Assembly (NCBI RefSeq): GCF_004345365.1
Contig: NZ_SLVF01000009.1
Coordinates: forward strand, 248,001 to 312,000
Origin: Kribbella sp. VKM Ac-2568
GTDB taxonomy: Bacteria; Actinomycetota; Actinomycetes; Propionibacteriales; Kribbellaceae
DNA length: 64,000 nucleotides
Reading direction: 5' to 3'
Shown: piece by piece, positions 50,977 to 60,953 of the stretch
Position numbering within the stretch: the stretch's first letter is position 1
Layout of the letters: each line of letters starts with the position of its first letter
Notes under the pieces: generated by a model
What the model saw: the letters and a program-made list of their open reading frames with translations, nothing else
What the model was told of the DNA's origin: nothing
Databases searched by the model: none
Program-made: the position numbers and the translations under genes

Positions 50977-52038
50977 TCAGGCCCGAGCAGCCACGAGGCG
51001 CGGCAGGTCCCGCGTCACCTCGACCAGGAACCAGGCCGGCAGCACCGGCCGGCCGTCCTCGTCCGACGCGATCACGATCTGCGCCACCTCGAGCGAGATC
51101 TCCGCCAGCTCCACCAGCAACGCCTTGCCCCGATGGGCCAGCTGCTTGGCCGCCGGACTCGCCGAGGCCTTGTCCGCCGCCAGTTCCTTCACCAGCCTGG
51201 CCCGGAACGTCTCGGCCAGGAAGTACAGCAGGTCGCGGTCCTCAGGCGCCGCCGGCCAGCCGGCCTCACCCTTCAGCACCGCCTCGAACCCGAAGGAGTT
51301 CCGGACCGTCTTCACGAACGCCCGGAAGGTCGAGGCGTGCGTCGCCGTCAAGGTGCCGAAGGCAAGCACCCGCAGCATCTCGTCGTCGATCGCGGCGCCG
51401 TACGAGTGCAACGCGTCCGACAACATGTGCCAGCTTCGCGGCGTCGAGAACGGCTCCTCCGTCTTCGGCGGCGCGGTCCACAGGTGATCCGGCCGGTTCC
51501 GCAGATAGTCGAGCACCCACGGGTGGATCCCGGCGCCACCGGCCCAACGCAGCCAGTCGTCCGCGGAGGCCCGCAGATGAAGGTGCACCAGCCGGTTCAC
51601 CAACGCCGAGGCCATCGGCCGGGCCAGCGCGTTGTCCGTCGCCCGGTTGCCCGCGCCGATCACGACCGACCCCAGCGGCAGCTCGTACTCCCCGATCCGG
51701 CGATCCAGGATCAGCGAGTAGAACGCCTTCTGGACCTCGGCCGTGGACGCGTTCAGCTCGTCCAGGAACAGACAGTACGGCTCGTCCCGCGCGATGCTCA
51801 GCGGCGGCGCGAACCGGCTCCGCCCGTCCACGATCTGCGGTACGCCGATCAGGTCCTCGGGTGCGAGCTGGGTGCCGAGCAGCGTGACGCACTCCAGCCC
51901 GAGCGACTCCGCGAACGAGCGGACCAGACTGCTCTTGCCGATCCCGGGCGCTCCCCAGAGGAAGACCGGGCGGACCACGGCGACGTGCAGCAACACCTCG
52001 GGCAACTGGGCCGGTGTCACCGTGATGGCAGCCTGCAT
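50977..52038 (-). CDS. MoxR-type AAA+ ATPase
   Basis: The 353-residue AAA+ protein has Walker A WGAPGIGKSS, Walker B CLFLDELN, sensor I GAGNRATDN and arginine-finger-region ALVNRLVHLHL. It matches the MoxR/AAA_5 group that remodels client proteins with a VWA partner. The ATG has AAAGGA upstream. The VWA-metallopeptidase gene follows about 50 bases later on the same strand; the two probably work together. Confidence 0.85.
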   Translation of the reverse strand: MQAAITVTPAQLPEVLLHVAVVRPVFLWGAPGIGKSSLVRSFAESLGLECVTLLGTQLAPEDLIGVPQIVDGRSRFAPPLSIARDEPYCLFLDELNASTAEVQKAFYSLILDRRIGEYELPLGSVVIGAGNRATDNALARPMASALVNRLVHLHLRASADDWLRWAGGAGIHPWVLDYLRNRPDHLWTAPPKTEEPFSTPRSWHMLSDALHSYGAAIDDEMLRVLAFGTLTATHASTFRAFVKTVRNSFGFEAVLKGEAGWPAAPEDRDLLYFLAETFRARLVKELAADKASASPAAKQLAHRGKALLVELAEISLEVAQIVIASDEDGRPVLPAWFLVEVTRDLPRLVAARA

Positions 52039-52204
52039 CGGGTCCTTTCCAACGGGAAATCGAATCCCCCTGAGGGTCCCGCAGCGGCCGCTCGCCTGTC
52101 ACCTGGATATCGACCGGCGCTGTCCGATGACCGGCCGCAACGGTTATTGTTCCGCGGTCAAGGGGACACGCCGAGGGTGCGGCGTCCCCGGGGGAGAGTC
52201 ACGC

Positions 52205-55012
52205 ATGATGTTCCGTACCAAGGCGCTGGCTGGTGCCTGCGCGCTGATCCTGGTGCCACTCGTCGCGAGTCGGGTGATGGCTGCCGAACCGCCGGCCCAC
52301 CTCGGGCAGGGCACCGCACTGGGGAACCGCCTGGTCGCCGACCCCGCGGTACAGATCAGGCAGGCGACGAGCTCGTACTACGTGACGTCATACGGGCAGG
52401 CGGACGACCAGTCGCCCGAGCCGTGGGAGATCCTCAGCACCACGAACGGCGCGCTCGTCCGCACCGACCCGCGACTCCGCGACGAGCCCGACAAGGCGCC
52501 CACCCTGCTCGGCAAGTACGTCGTCACCCCGAGCGCGGTGAAGGTGAGCTTCCGGGACATCGCCACCGACGCGAGCACCGACGTCGACGTACCGGCGGGG
52601 GCGACGTACCAGGGCGCGTACCCCGGCGGCATCCTGCTGTCCCGCGCGGCTGACGGCGGCTCGTTCGCCTTGCGCGCCGTGAACAACACCGAGAAGCCCG
52701 TCACCGGCGCGACCTTCGGCGACCCCACGATCCTCGACAGCACGGACACCGCGCTCCTGATCGGCGTCGCCGGCCACCTGTACGTCGTCGACCTGGCCAC
52801 CGGTACTGCGACCTCGGCCGCGACCCTGGTCGCCAATCCCGCCTGGGCGCAACTGACCCCGAACAGGGTGATCTGGCAGACCGCCGCCACCGCAGACTCC
52901 AAGACGCTCGGCTGGAAGCAGCGGACGAGCGCGACGACCGGCAGCGTCGAGGTTCCGTTCGGCCAGCCCCTCCTGACCGTCGGCGACGACGTAGCGGTGC
53001 TGGTGCCCACGTCCAAGGTGATGGCGAAGGTCGCGGTCAACGACGGAACGGTGACCCAGTCCTTCCTGACCGGCGTGCATGACGCGGCCGACCTCGGCAA
53101 CGGCCGGTTGCTCGTCTCGGCGCAGAGCAAGGTGGCCAGTGTCGGCGCCGACGGCGTGCTGCAGACCGTGAAGGCGACTCCGGCGTTCGCGGCGCAGGTC
53201 AGCAACGTCGGCCTGTCCGGCGCGCGCGTGGTCACCTCGGACAGCCAGCCGGACCACGGCCTCTACGAGACGACCACCGACGGCAGCACCTGGAGCGCGC
53301 TGAACACCAGTAACGCGACCAAGCCGCTGCAACTGGAAGGGACCACGCTGGTCAGCTACCAGGGGACCACCGCGCGTGTGCGTGGTTCCGCCGGGGACCT
53401 GACCTTCCCGGCGACCGACGAGGTCGTCCTCGGCAAGGGCGGCAAGCTGGTCTCACACCACGTGGCCGGCGCAGCCACCGCCGAGATCTACAACGTCGAC
53501 ACCAAAACCAAGATCGCGGACTACGCTCCCCCGTTCGCGCTGGCGGACAACACCGTCTGGAAGGTGACCGAGCCCGGCGTACTGGCCGGCAAGGACCTCG
53601 TCCTCGACACCACCAAGACCGTCACCGTTGCCAGTGGTTGTGCGGTCGGTGCGGATCGGGTCAACGGCCGCTGGGCTCTGCTGTCCGGCTGCAACGGCGG
53701 CAACCAGGTCGTCGACGTGAAGGGTCCAGAAGCTCCACGCATCCTGACCGTCGGCGCCGACGCCCAGCTCGGCAACGGGTTCGTGGTGCAGTCCTACGCG
53801 AGCGAGGACTCGAGCGGCCTGCCGACGAAGGAACTGCTCGTCACCGACCTCAACGACCAGTCGCTGGGCCAGCGTCGCTACGGCCCGATCCTCGGTCGCC
53901 TGCAGCCGGCCAGCTTCCGCGCGGACGGCGCGAGCGGTCCCAAGATCATCTACGCCGATGCCGACGCCCGACCGCGGATCGCCACGCTCAGCTGGCTGGC
54001 GCCCGACCCGCAGCAGCGGCCGGACACGACCGCGCCGACCCTGACGAGCGCCTCGGCGGGCGACCGCCTGCGGGACAACACGAGCATCTCGTTCGACTGG
54101 GCTTACACAGACCCGCAGGACCCGAACGCACCGGCCAGCGGCATCCTCTCGTACGACCTGAGGATCCAGCAGCGCCCGAACCGGACCTCGCCGTACGGCG
54201 CCTGGAACCAGGTGGCCGGCTGGCAGGGGCTGAAGGCCACAGCGGCCAGCATGAGCGCCGCGGCGGGCACCGATACCTGCTGGCAGGTCCGCGCCCGCGA
54301 CTACGCCGGGAACCTGAGCGCCTGGAGCAGCTCGTACTGCACCGAGGTCGACGGCATCGCGCCGACGGCCGTCACCCTGCGGATCGGCGACCGGATCACC
54401 CTGACCAGCCCGACCACGGTCCGCTGGGCGTACACGGACGAGACCTCGGTCTCGACGTACGACGTCGTCTACAAGACCGCCGCCGCGGGTGCCGCGTTCG
54501 GGAAGTGGATGTACCCGGCAACCTGGCAGAACACCCAGATCACGTCGATCACCTGGGCTCCGCGGCTGGGCATGGACGAGTGCTTCATGGTCCGCGCCCG
54601 GGACGTCCTCGGGAACCTCTCGGCCTGGTCGCCGCAACTGTGCACGGTGGCTCCGCAGGACGACCGGGCCCTGATCTCGTCGTCGGGCGGCACCGTGACC
54701 AGGGGGACCAGCACGACGGCCTTCCAGGGGACCACCTCGACCCTGCTCAAGAGCGGCGCCTACCTGACCAAGACCGCCGAGGCCGGCGTGCGGGTCCTGC
54801 TGGTCACGATCAACGGCCCGGGCCAGGGCAAGGTGGACGTCTACCACGCGAACATCAAGCTCGCCACGGTGTCACTCACAGCCACCAGCACCCAGCGCAA
54901 GGTGACCTACCTGCCGATCACGCCGTTCCGCACCGGGGCGATCAAGATCGTCTCCACCTCGACCGCCCCGGCGGTCATCGACGGGGTCGCGTTCCTCCGC
55001 CAGAATCCCTAG
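52205..55012 (+). CDS. Large secreted protein with propeller-like and fibronectin-like domains
   Basis: The 935-residue protein has a signal peptide (ALAGACALILVPLVASRVMAAE). Residues about 30-610 form many short repeated beta segments that look like a propeller. Then come two FN3-like modules at about 610-720 and 720-820, each with a paired-cysteine WxVRARDxxGNLSAWSxxxC motif. A C-terminal jelly-roll-like domain of about 100 residues follows. It probably binds cell wall or polysaccharide; no catalytic motif is visible. The frame is open far upstream, but the ATG pair at 52205 with a GGGGAGAG site begins the signal peptide. Confidence 0.75.
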   Translation: MMFRTKALAGACALILVPLVASRVMAAEPPAHLGQGTALGNRLVADPAVQIRQATSSYYVTSYGQADDQSPEPWEILSTTNGALVRTDPRLRDEPDKAPTLLGKYVVTPSAVKVSFRDIATDASTDVDVPAGATYQGAYPGGILLSRAADGGSFALRAVNNTEKPVTGATFGDPTILDSTDTALLIGVAGHLYVVDLATGTATSAATLVANPAWAQLTPNRVIWQTAATADSKTLGWKQRTSATTGSVEVPFGQPLLTVGDDVAVLVPTSKVMAKVAVNDGTVTQSFLTGVHDAADLGNGRLLVSAQSKVASVGADGVLQTVKATPAFAAQVSNVGLSGARVVTSDSQPDHGLYETTTDGSTWSALNTSNATKPLQLEGTTLVSYQGTTARVRGSAGDLTFPATDEVVLGKGGKLVSHHVAGAATAEIYNVDTKTKIADYAPPFALADNTVWKVTEPGVLAGKDLVLDTTKTVTVASGCAVGADRVNGRWALLSGCNGGNQVVDVKGPEAPRILTVGADAQLGNGFVVQSYASEDSSGLPTKELLVTDLNDQSLGQRRYGPILGRLQPASFRADGASGPKIIYADADARPRIATLSWLAPDPQQRPDTTAPTLTSASAGDRLRDNTSISFDWAYTDPQDPNAPASGILSYDLRIQQRPNRTSPYGAWNQVAGWQGLKATAASMSAAAGTDTCWQVRARDYAGNLSAWSSSYCTEVDGIAPTAVTLRIGDRITLTSPTTVRWAYTDETSVSTYDVVYKTAAAGAAFGKWMYPATWQNTQITSITWAPRLGMDECFMVRARDVLGNLSAWSPQLCTVAPQDDRALISSSGGTVTRGTSTTAFQGTTSTLLKSGAYLTKTAEAGVRVLLVTINGPGQGKVDVYHANIKLATVSLTATSTQRKVTYLPITPFRTGAIKIVSTSTAPAVIDGVAFLRQNP

Positions 55013-55230
55013 CGGCCGCCGCGATCGATGGAGCAGCGCACTCGAGGTGCTGAGATCTATCACGATTCGTGATCAGTGTGAGCCCTGTCACCGCGCGGTG
55101 GCGGGGCTCACCCATTGCACAAAGCGGTAATTCATCACCCGGGAATGGAAATCGCAGGACAAGCGCTTACCTACTGAGCGATACTGGAAAGTGCGCCGTT
55201 TTCCGGTCGCGTCCCCCTCCCGTGCCGAGC

Positions 55231-57048
55231 ATGTTGGGAAGTGCGCCCCTCCAGATGCCCTCAGAGCAACCTGTCCAAGCGCCGTCGATCGCAGCCCCTT
55301 CTAGCCGCCGTACCCCCAGGCGGAGCCAGAATCTCTGGCGGCTCCGCCCCTATCTCCGCCCCCACAAGTGGCGCCTGGCGATCATGTTCTCCACCGCCAT
55401 GCTGGGCGTCGCCGTCGGCCTCACCGTTCCCCTGGTCACCCGGGCCATCATCGATGGACCGGTCACCCGCCACGAGATCGACCTGCTCCTCCCGCTGGCC
55501 CTGCTGGCCCTCGGCCTCAGCATCAGCGAGGTGCTGCTGGTCTGGGCCCGCCGCTGGGCGCAGTCCCGGGCCGTCAGCGACCTCGAGGCCGCTCTCCGTA
55601 ACGACCTCTACATCCGGCTGCAAGCGCTGCCGATGGAGTTCCACAGCCGCTGGCAGAGCGGTCAGTTGCTGTCCCGGGTCACCGCCGACCTGTCCACCAT
55701 CCGCCGGTTCATGGGCTTCGGCCTGCTGTTCCTGGTGATCAACGTTTTGCAGCTGGTGGTCGTCACCATCCTGCTGCTCCGGCTGTACTGGCCGCTCGGC
55801 ATCGTGGTCCTGGTGGCCGCGGCACCGATCATCGTGGTGTCGCTGAAGTTCGAGAAGAAGTACCTGGCGATCTCCCGGCGGGTGCAGGACCAGCAGGGCG
55901 ACCTGGCCACCCGGATCGAGGAGTCGGCGGTCGGCTTCCGGGTGATCAAGGCCTTCGGCCGCCGCGAGCACGTGAAGCAGCAGTTCAACGGCGGCGCGGT
56001 GAAGCTCTACGACACGTCGGTGGACAAGGTCCGGCTGGCGTCGCGGTTCTGGACCTTCCTGGAGGTGATCCCGAACCTGACCCTGGTGATCGTGCTGCTG
56101 CTCGGCGCGCTCGCGGTCGGCCGGGAGGCCATCACGCTCGGCACCCTGGTCGCGTTCATCACCTTGATGCTGTCGCTGATCTGGCCGGTGGAGTCGCTCG
56201 GCACCATCCTCGCGATGGCGCAGGAGGCGATGACGTCGGCGGACCGGATCAGCGAGATCCTGGACACCGAGTCCACCATCACCGACGGCCCGGACGAGCT
56301 GGTGAACCCGCGGGGGCACCTGCGGTTCGAGCACGTCAGCTTCCGGTTCAGCCCGGACTCGGCCGACGTACTGCGTGACATCAACCTGGACCTGCCGCCC
56401 GGTACGACGCTGGCGCTGGTCGGCGCCACCGGCTCCGGCAAGACCACGCTCACCTCCCTGGTCCCCCGGCTGTACGACGTGACCGGCGGGCGGATCACGA
56501 TCGACGGGCACGACGTCCGGGATCTCACCCTGAAATCGCTGCGGACCGCGGTGGCCTCGGCCTTCGACGACCCGACGCTGTTCTCGATGAGTGCCCGGGA
56601 GAACATCACGCTGGGCCGGCCGGACGCGTCCGAGGCGGACGTGCAGCAGGCCCTGGAGATCGCCCAGGCGACCTTCGCGAACGACCTGCCCTGGGGTCTG
56701 GACACCCGGGTCGGTGAGCAGGGCATGTCCCTGTCCGGTGGCCAACGGCAACGACTCGCGCTCGCGCGTGCGGTGCTCGCCAGGCCCGCCGTACTGGTGC
56801 TCGACGACACGCTGTCGGCGCTCGACGTACACACCGAGGCCCTGGTGGAGGAGGCGCTGCGGAACGTGCTCGCGGCGACCACCGGCATCGTGGTGGCACA
56901 CCGCGCGTCCACGGTGATGCTGGCCGACCAGGTGGCGCTGCTGGAGAACGGCACGATCACCCACGTCGGCACTCACGCGGAACTGCTCGCCACCGTTCCG
57001 GCGTACCGGACCTTGCTCGCGGCGGAAGAGGAGGAGGTGCACGCATGA
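55231..57048 (+). CDS. ABC exporter half-transporter with degenerate ATP site
   Basis: Six membrane segments form an ABC_membrane domain at residues about 45-330. The nucleotide-binding domain has Walker A GATGSGKTT, signature LSGGQ, Walker B VLVLDDTLSALD and H-loop AHRAS. The catalytic Glu after Walker B is Asp, and the Q-loop position reads FDD, so this half carries the non-catalytic site. Its stop overlaps the next start (ATGA), giving a heterodimeric exporter. The start is uncertain: ATG 55231 or 55255. Substrate unknown; multidrug or lipid export is typical. Confidence 0.85.
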   Translation: MLGSAPLQMPSEQPVQAPSIAAPSSRRTPRRSQNLWRLRPYLRPHKWRLAIMFSTAMLGVAVGLTVPLVTRAIIDGPVTRHEIDLLLPLALLALGLSISEVLLVWARRWAQSRAVSDLEAALRNDLYIRLQALPMEFHSRWQSGQLLSRVTADLSTIRRFMGFGLLFLVINVLQLVVVTILLLRLYWPLGIVVLVAAAPIIVVSLKFEKKYLAISRRVQDQQGDLATRIEESAVGFRVIKAFGRREHVKQQFNGGAVKLYDTSVDKVRLASRFWTFLEVIPNLTLVIVLLLGALAVGREAITLGTLVAFITLMLSLIWPVESLGTILAMAQEAMTSADRISEILDTESTITDGPDELVNPRGHLRFEHVSFRFSPDSADVLRDINLDLPPGTTLALVGATGSGKTTLTSLVPRLYDVTGGRITIDGHDVRDLTLKSLRTAVASAFDDPTLFSMSARENITLGRPDASEADVQQALEIAQATFANDLPWGLDTRVGEQGMSLSGGQRQRLALARAVLARPAVLVLDDTLSALDVHTEALVEEALRNVLAATTGIVVAHRASTVMLADQVALLENGTITHVGTHAELLATVPAYRTLLAAEEEEVHA

Positions 57049-58913
57049 CGACGACCCAGCAGACACCTCCGCAGTCCTCGACCGACCAGCCTGCCGCCCA
57101 GCAGGACTCCTGGCGCGGGTACGCCGAGGAGGGCAACGACGAGTTGTCGAGGGCAACGACCGTGCGGCTCAAGGAGCAGTCGCGCAAGTTGCTCGGCGAA
57201 CTCCTGCGGCCGTACCACAAGCTGATCTGGCTGCTCGTCGTGATCGTCGTGGTGGAGAACGCGGCGCGGCTCGCGGTGCCGTACCTGGTCCACCTCGGCA
57301 TCGACAAGGGCATCCCGCCGATCCTGGCCGGCGAGGGCAGTAAGACACTGCTCACGGTGGTCGCGGCGGTGTTCGCCTCGGCCCTGATCCAGGCCGCGGC
57401 CCGGTGGCTCTTCCTGATGCGGTCCGGCCGGCTCGGTCAGACGATCCTGCTCGGCCTGCGCCGGCGGGTGTTCGACCACTTCCAGCGGCTCAGCCCGTCG
57501 TTCCACGACAAGTACACCTCGGGCCGGGTGATCTCCCGGCTGACGTCGGACGTCGACGTCATCGACGAGATGCTGGAGACCGGGTTCGACGGCCTGGTGA
57601 CAGCGCTGCTCACCCTGATCGGAACGTCCGTCCTGCTGCTCACGCTGGACGTCAAGCTCGGCCTGCTCGCCCTGTTGTCGTTCCCGGCGCTGTTCCTGCT
57701 GACCGCGTGGTTCCGCCGCCGGTCGGCGATCGTCTACCGGCGCACGCGTGAGGCCGTAGTACTGGTGATCGTGCACTTCGTCGAGTCGATGACCGGTATT
57801 CGCGCCGTCCAGGCGTTCCGCCGGGAACCGCGCAACGAGGAGATCTTCTGGGGCGTCAACGACAAGTACCGCGAGGCCAACCTCGAGTCGTTCCGGATCA
57901 ACGCGATCTTCATGCCGTCGATCAAGGGCGTCGGCAACATCACCATCGTCGCCATCCTGGCCTACGGCGGCTGGCAGGCCTACCACGGGCACGTCACGGT
58001 CGGCGTGCTGACCGCGTTCCTGCTGTACCTGCGGCAGTTCTTCGAGCCGCTGCAGGACATCTCGCAGTTCTACAACACCTTCCTGTCCGCGAGCGCCGCG
58101 CTGGAGAAGCTGTCCGGCGTGCTCAACGAGAAGCCCGACGTCGCCGAGCCGGTGCAGCCGGCCCAGCCGACCAAGGCACGGGGTCACCTGCAACTGCGCA
58201 ACGTGCAGTTCTCGTACGTCGACGGGGTGGCCGTGCTGCCCGGGCTCGAGCTCGACGTACCGGCCGGGCAGACGCTTGCCCTGGTCGGGACCACCGGCGC
58301 GGGCAAGACCACGATCGCCAAACTGGTGGCGAGGTTCTACGACCCGACCGGCGGGCACGTGATGCTGGACGGGATCGACCTGCGGAAGCTGACCGAGGAC
58401 GACCTGCGCGAGCGGGTGGTGATGGTGACGCAGGAGAACTTCCTGTTCACCGGGACCGTGGCCGACAACATCCGGTTCGGCAAGCCGGACGCGACCATGG
58501 ACGAGATCGTCGAAGCGGCCAAGGTGATCGGCGCGCACGACTTCATCATGGCGCTGCCGGACGGCTACGAGACCCCGGTCGCGAAGCGGGGCAGCCGGCT
58601 GTCCGCGGGCCAGCGGCAACTGGTCGCGTTCGCCCGGGCCTTCCTGGCGGACCCGGCGGTGCTGATCCTGGACGAGGCAACCTCCAGCCTCGACATCCCC
58701 AGCGAGCGGCTGATCCAGCGCGCGCTGCGGACCATCCTGGACGACCGGACCGCGATCGTGATCGCCCACCGCCTCTCCACCGTGGAGACCGCGGACCGGG
58801 TGATCGTGCTCGAACACGGCCGCATCATCGAGGACGGCACCCCCGCCGACCTCATCACCACCGGCGGCAACTACGCCGGCCTCCACCAGGCCTGGGAAGA
58901 CTCCCTCGCCTAA
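57045..58913 (+). CDS. ABC exporter half-transporter, catalytic partner
   Basis: The 622-residue half-transporter has an N-terminal six-helix domain and an NBD with Walker A GTTGAGKTT, Q-loop VTQENF, signature LSAGQ, Walker B VLILDEATSSLD (catalytic Glu present) and H-loop AHRLS. The signature is LSAGQ instead of LSGGQ, which pairs with the degenerate Walker B of the partner. It begins with a Gln/Thr-rich cytoplasmic tail. A strong terminator follows, closing a two-gene operon. Confidence 0.9.
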   Translation: MTTTQQTPPQSSTDQPAAQQDSWRGYAEEGNDELSRATTVRLKEQSRKLLGELLRPYHKLIWLLVVIVVVENAARLAVPYLVHLGIDKGIPPILAGEGSKTLLTVVAAVFASALIQAAARWLFLMRSGRLGQTILLGLRRRVFDHFQRLSPSFHDKYTSGRVISRLTSDVDVIDEMLETGFDGLVTALLTLIGTSVLLLTLDVKLGLLALLSFPALFLLTAWFRRRSAIVYRRTREAVVLVIVHFVESMTGIRAVQAFRREPRNEEIFWGVNDKYREANLESFRINAIFMPSIKGVGNITIVAILAYGGWQAYHGHVTVGVLTAFLLYLRQFFEPLQDISQFYNTFLSASAALEKLSGVLNEKPDVAEPVQPAQPTKARGHLQLRNVQFSYVDGVAVLPGLELDVPAGQTLALVGTTGAGKTTIAKLVARFYDPTGGHVMLDGIDLRKLTEDDLRERVVMVTQENFLFTGTVADNIRFGKPDATMDEIVEAAKVIGAHDFIMALPDGYETPVAKRGSRLSAGQRQLVAFARAFLADPAVLILDEATSSLDIPSERLIQRALRTILDDRTAIVIAHRLSTVETADRVIVLEHGRIIEDGTPADLITTGGNYAGLHQAWEDSLA

Positions 58914-58927
58914 CCCCGCAGTACCAC

Positions 58928-58963
58928 GAAACCGCCCCGAGCCTCCCGGCTCGGGGCGGTTTC
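58928..58963 (+). terminator. Terminator after the ABC exporter operon
   Basis: A perfect 16-bp stem (58928-58943 with 58948-58963) has the four-base loop TCCC and is followed by TGTTG, 14 bases after the stop codon. Confidence 0.85.
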
Positions 58964-58981
58964 TGTTGCAGCATCCGGCTC

Positions 58982-58987
58982 TAGGCT
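58982..58987 (+). promoter_or_regulatory. -10 hexamer of leaderless promoter
   Basis: TAGGCT ends six bases before the ATG at 58994, directly after the ABC operon terminator. Confidence 0.55.
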
Positions 58988-58993
58988 CTCGGC

Positions 58994-59734
58994 ATGCGCA
59001 CTGCTGAGGAACTGAAGGACAAGTGGCTGGCCGAACTGCCATTGATCATGGCTCGGACCGGCATGTACGGGATCAACGGCGCCCACGTCCAAGACCTCTG
59101 CCGGCGACTACTGGACGACCTGTGCTTCCTCGACGAGCGGCATGACGGCTACTGGCGCGATTCGATGGACCGATACGGCAGTCGCGGGGTACAAGGACCG
59201 TTCCTGGAGATGTTCGGACGCGACCGCAACTGCACGGCCGAAGTTGCCTCCGTCTTTGCCGAGCATTTCCATCGGCTGGGCTATCTGGCCGTCGACCGAA
59301 CGCTTGACGAGACGGACTGGCTGATGTTCACCTCCGCGGTTCGCGAGCGCTTCGGAACCACCGACGTACGACGGAGCGAGATCGTTGCGGAGTTCGGCGA
59401 GCCGAGTCTGGTCGTGGACAGACGGGTGCTCTGTTATGTGCCCGGCGACTCCAGCGGCTGGGCGTTCGTAGATTGCTGGACGGATTACCAGAGCAGCTAC
59501 GTCCCGGGCGAAGGCACCTACGAAACGGCACGGGACGACGACCCCTTGGTCAGGGAGTTCCGCTTGCCTGCCGACACCTTCGAGTCGGGACTGCACCTGA
59601 CACTGTTCGGGAAGGTACTGCGCTGGGGGCCGGGCTGGTGGATCCATCACCCGGACGACACCGTGCCGGCCGAGTCCCAGGCGATCGCGGCCCAACTCCG
59701 TCAGATCGAGTCGGACGACCCTTCGCTGCCGTAG
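58994..59734 (+). CDS. Hypothetical protein, 246 aa
   Basis: A soluble protein with no recognised family. It is rich in Trp, Asp and Arg, with an N-terminal helical part (ELKDKWLAELPLIMARTGMYGI) and a later mixed alpha/beta part ending WGPGWWIHHPDDTVP. There is no signal peptide or membrane segment. It is transcribed alone from a leaderless start, and its 3' end overlaps the convergent oxidoreductase gene by 34 bases. Confidence 0.65.
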   Translation: MRTAEELKDKWLAELPLIMARTGMYGINGAHVQDLCRRLLDDLCFLDERHDGYWRDSMDRYGSRGVQGPFLEMFGRDRNCTAEVASVFAEHFHRLGYLAVDRTLDETDWLMFTSAVRERFGTTDVRRSEIVAEFGEPSLVVDRRVLCYVPGDSSGWAFVDCWTDYQSSYVPGEGTYETARDDDPLVREFRLPADTFESGLHLTLFGKVLRWGPGWWIHHPDDTVPAESQAIAAQLRQIESDDPSLP

Positions 59735-60705
59735 GCAGTTGACCGGACACCTTGGTGGAAGGACTCGACTACGTGTTGGATCCGGTGGGCGGTGGGGAAG
59801 GTGGCCAGGTCGGGGGTGGGGCTGCCGTGGATGGCTTGGGCGAAGAGGGCTAGGCGGGTGGACTCCGAGGCGGGGGCGGGGAGGTCGAGGGAGGCCCAGG
59901 AGTTGCCGTGGGCAACGGATAGGGCGGTCCAGTTGGTGAGGCGGTAGGACTGCTTGGAGCCACGCAGGGTCCACTCGTACGTTGTGGGCCCGGCGGCGCC
60001 CGCGATGCCTGTCAGGTGCACTGGGATCTTGCCTGCTCGCAGTAGGCCGCACGCCGTTGTCTCGGATGAGGTGGGGTCGTGATGGTCCACTGCGACGTGG
60101 ATCGGGTCGAGGGGGCCCAGTAGGCGGTCGGTGAGATAGGCGAAGTGGGAGAAGACCTCGCGGAGGAAGCCGCCCTGCTCACGGCCCGCGAGCCAGGTGG
60201 CCTCGGCTTGGAACTTGCGCGGCCACTCGGCGAAGGCGAACCGGATCTCGACCGCCAGTACGTCGCCCGCTCGCCCGTCGGCGATCGCCTGTTCGAGGTA
60301 CTGCGTGGCCGGCTGGTTCGACAGGGCGAAGTTGACGGCAGTCGCTCGGCCGGAGGCTTGCGCCGCAGCCACCATCGCCTCGCCATCGGCGGCCGACACG
60401 GCCAGCGGCTTCTCGCAGAAGACCGCCTGCCCCGCCTCGAAAGCCGGTACTACGAGCGCCGCGTGCGTGGCCGGTGGAGTTGCGACATAGACGGCGTCGA
60501 CCGAATCTGCGCCGATCACGTCCTCCACCTTCGTACTGAAGCTCACCCCGGACTCCACCGTCTCCCAGGCCGCGGCGACAGCTGCCGGGTTCAGGTCGAC
60601 GGCGTGGGTGAGCGCGAAGTCGGGATGGGTCACGGCCTCCGCGAGCATCCGGCGGCCCATCGCACCCAGGCCGACGATTCCAAGGCGAATCGGAGCATCA
60701 GTCAT
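59701..60705 (-). CDS. Gfo/Idh/MocA-family oxidoreductase
   Basis: The 334-residue protein has an N-terminal Rossmann fold (RLGIVGLGAMGRRM), the family motif FCEKPLAVS (with the EKP lysine) and a C-terminal substrate domain. It should oxidise or reduce a sugar or inositol derivative with NAD(P). No sugar-transport genes are nearby. The ATG at 60705 is chosen because the Rossmann strand starts eight residues later; the frame is open 16 codons upstream. Confidence 0.85.
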   Translation of the reverse strand: MTDAPIRLGIVGLGAMGRRMLAEAVTHPDFALTHAVDLNPAAVAAAWETVESGVSFSTKVEDVIGADSVDAVYVATPPATHAALVVPAFEAGQAVFCEKPLAVSAADGEAMVAAAQASGRATAVNFALSNQPATQYLEQAIADGRAGDVLAVEIRFAFAEWPRKFQAEATWLAGREQGGFLREVFSHFAYLTDRLLGPLDPIHVAVDHHDPTSSETTACGLLRAGKIPVHLTGIAGAAGPTTYEWTLRGSKQSYRLTNWTALSVAHGNSWASLDLPAPASESTRLALFAQAIHGSPTPDLATFPTAHRIQHVVESFHQGVRSTAYGSEGSSDSI

Positions 60706-60940
60706 AGCCCATTCTGAGCCCGCGAGCTCCCACCCGCTCCACTTGATCAACACCCAGCGACCCCCCGCCGGTGAGCGGGCACTCAGTCGTGGATTGTGTG
60801 CAGGGGAAACCGATTACCCGCAACGAGAATCCACGAGTGAGCGACCCCTCACCCCGAACCACTGACCCGGGCGCCGGGTTGCCACGGAGGCTGCTGCTTG
60901 GCGTCGAAGCAAGTTGCCGCGGCTTGTCGGAGGGCGCGGG

Positions 60941-60946
60941 TACGTT
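60941..60946 (+). promoter_or_regulatory. -10 hexamer of leaderless promoter
   Basis: TACGTT ends seven bases before the ATG at 60954. Confidence 0.5.
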
Positions 60947-60953
60947 GGCGGGC

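Noticed and set aside
55261..57156. Long minus-strand frames opposite both ABC half-transporters (to 59042)
   Set aside because: The plus strand encodes complete ABC motifs; the antisense frames show no domain.
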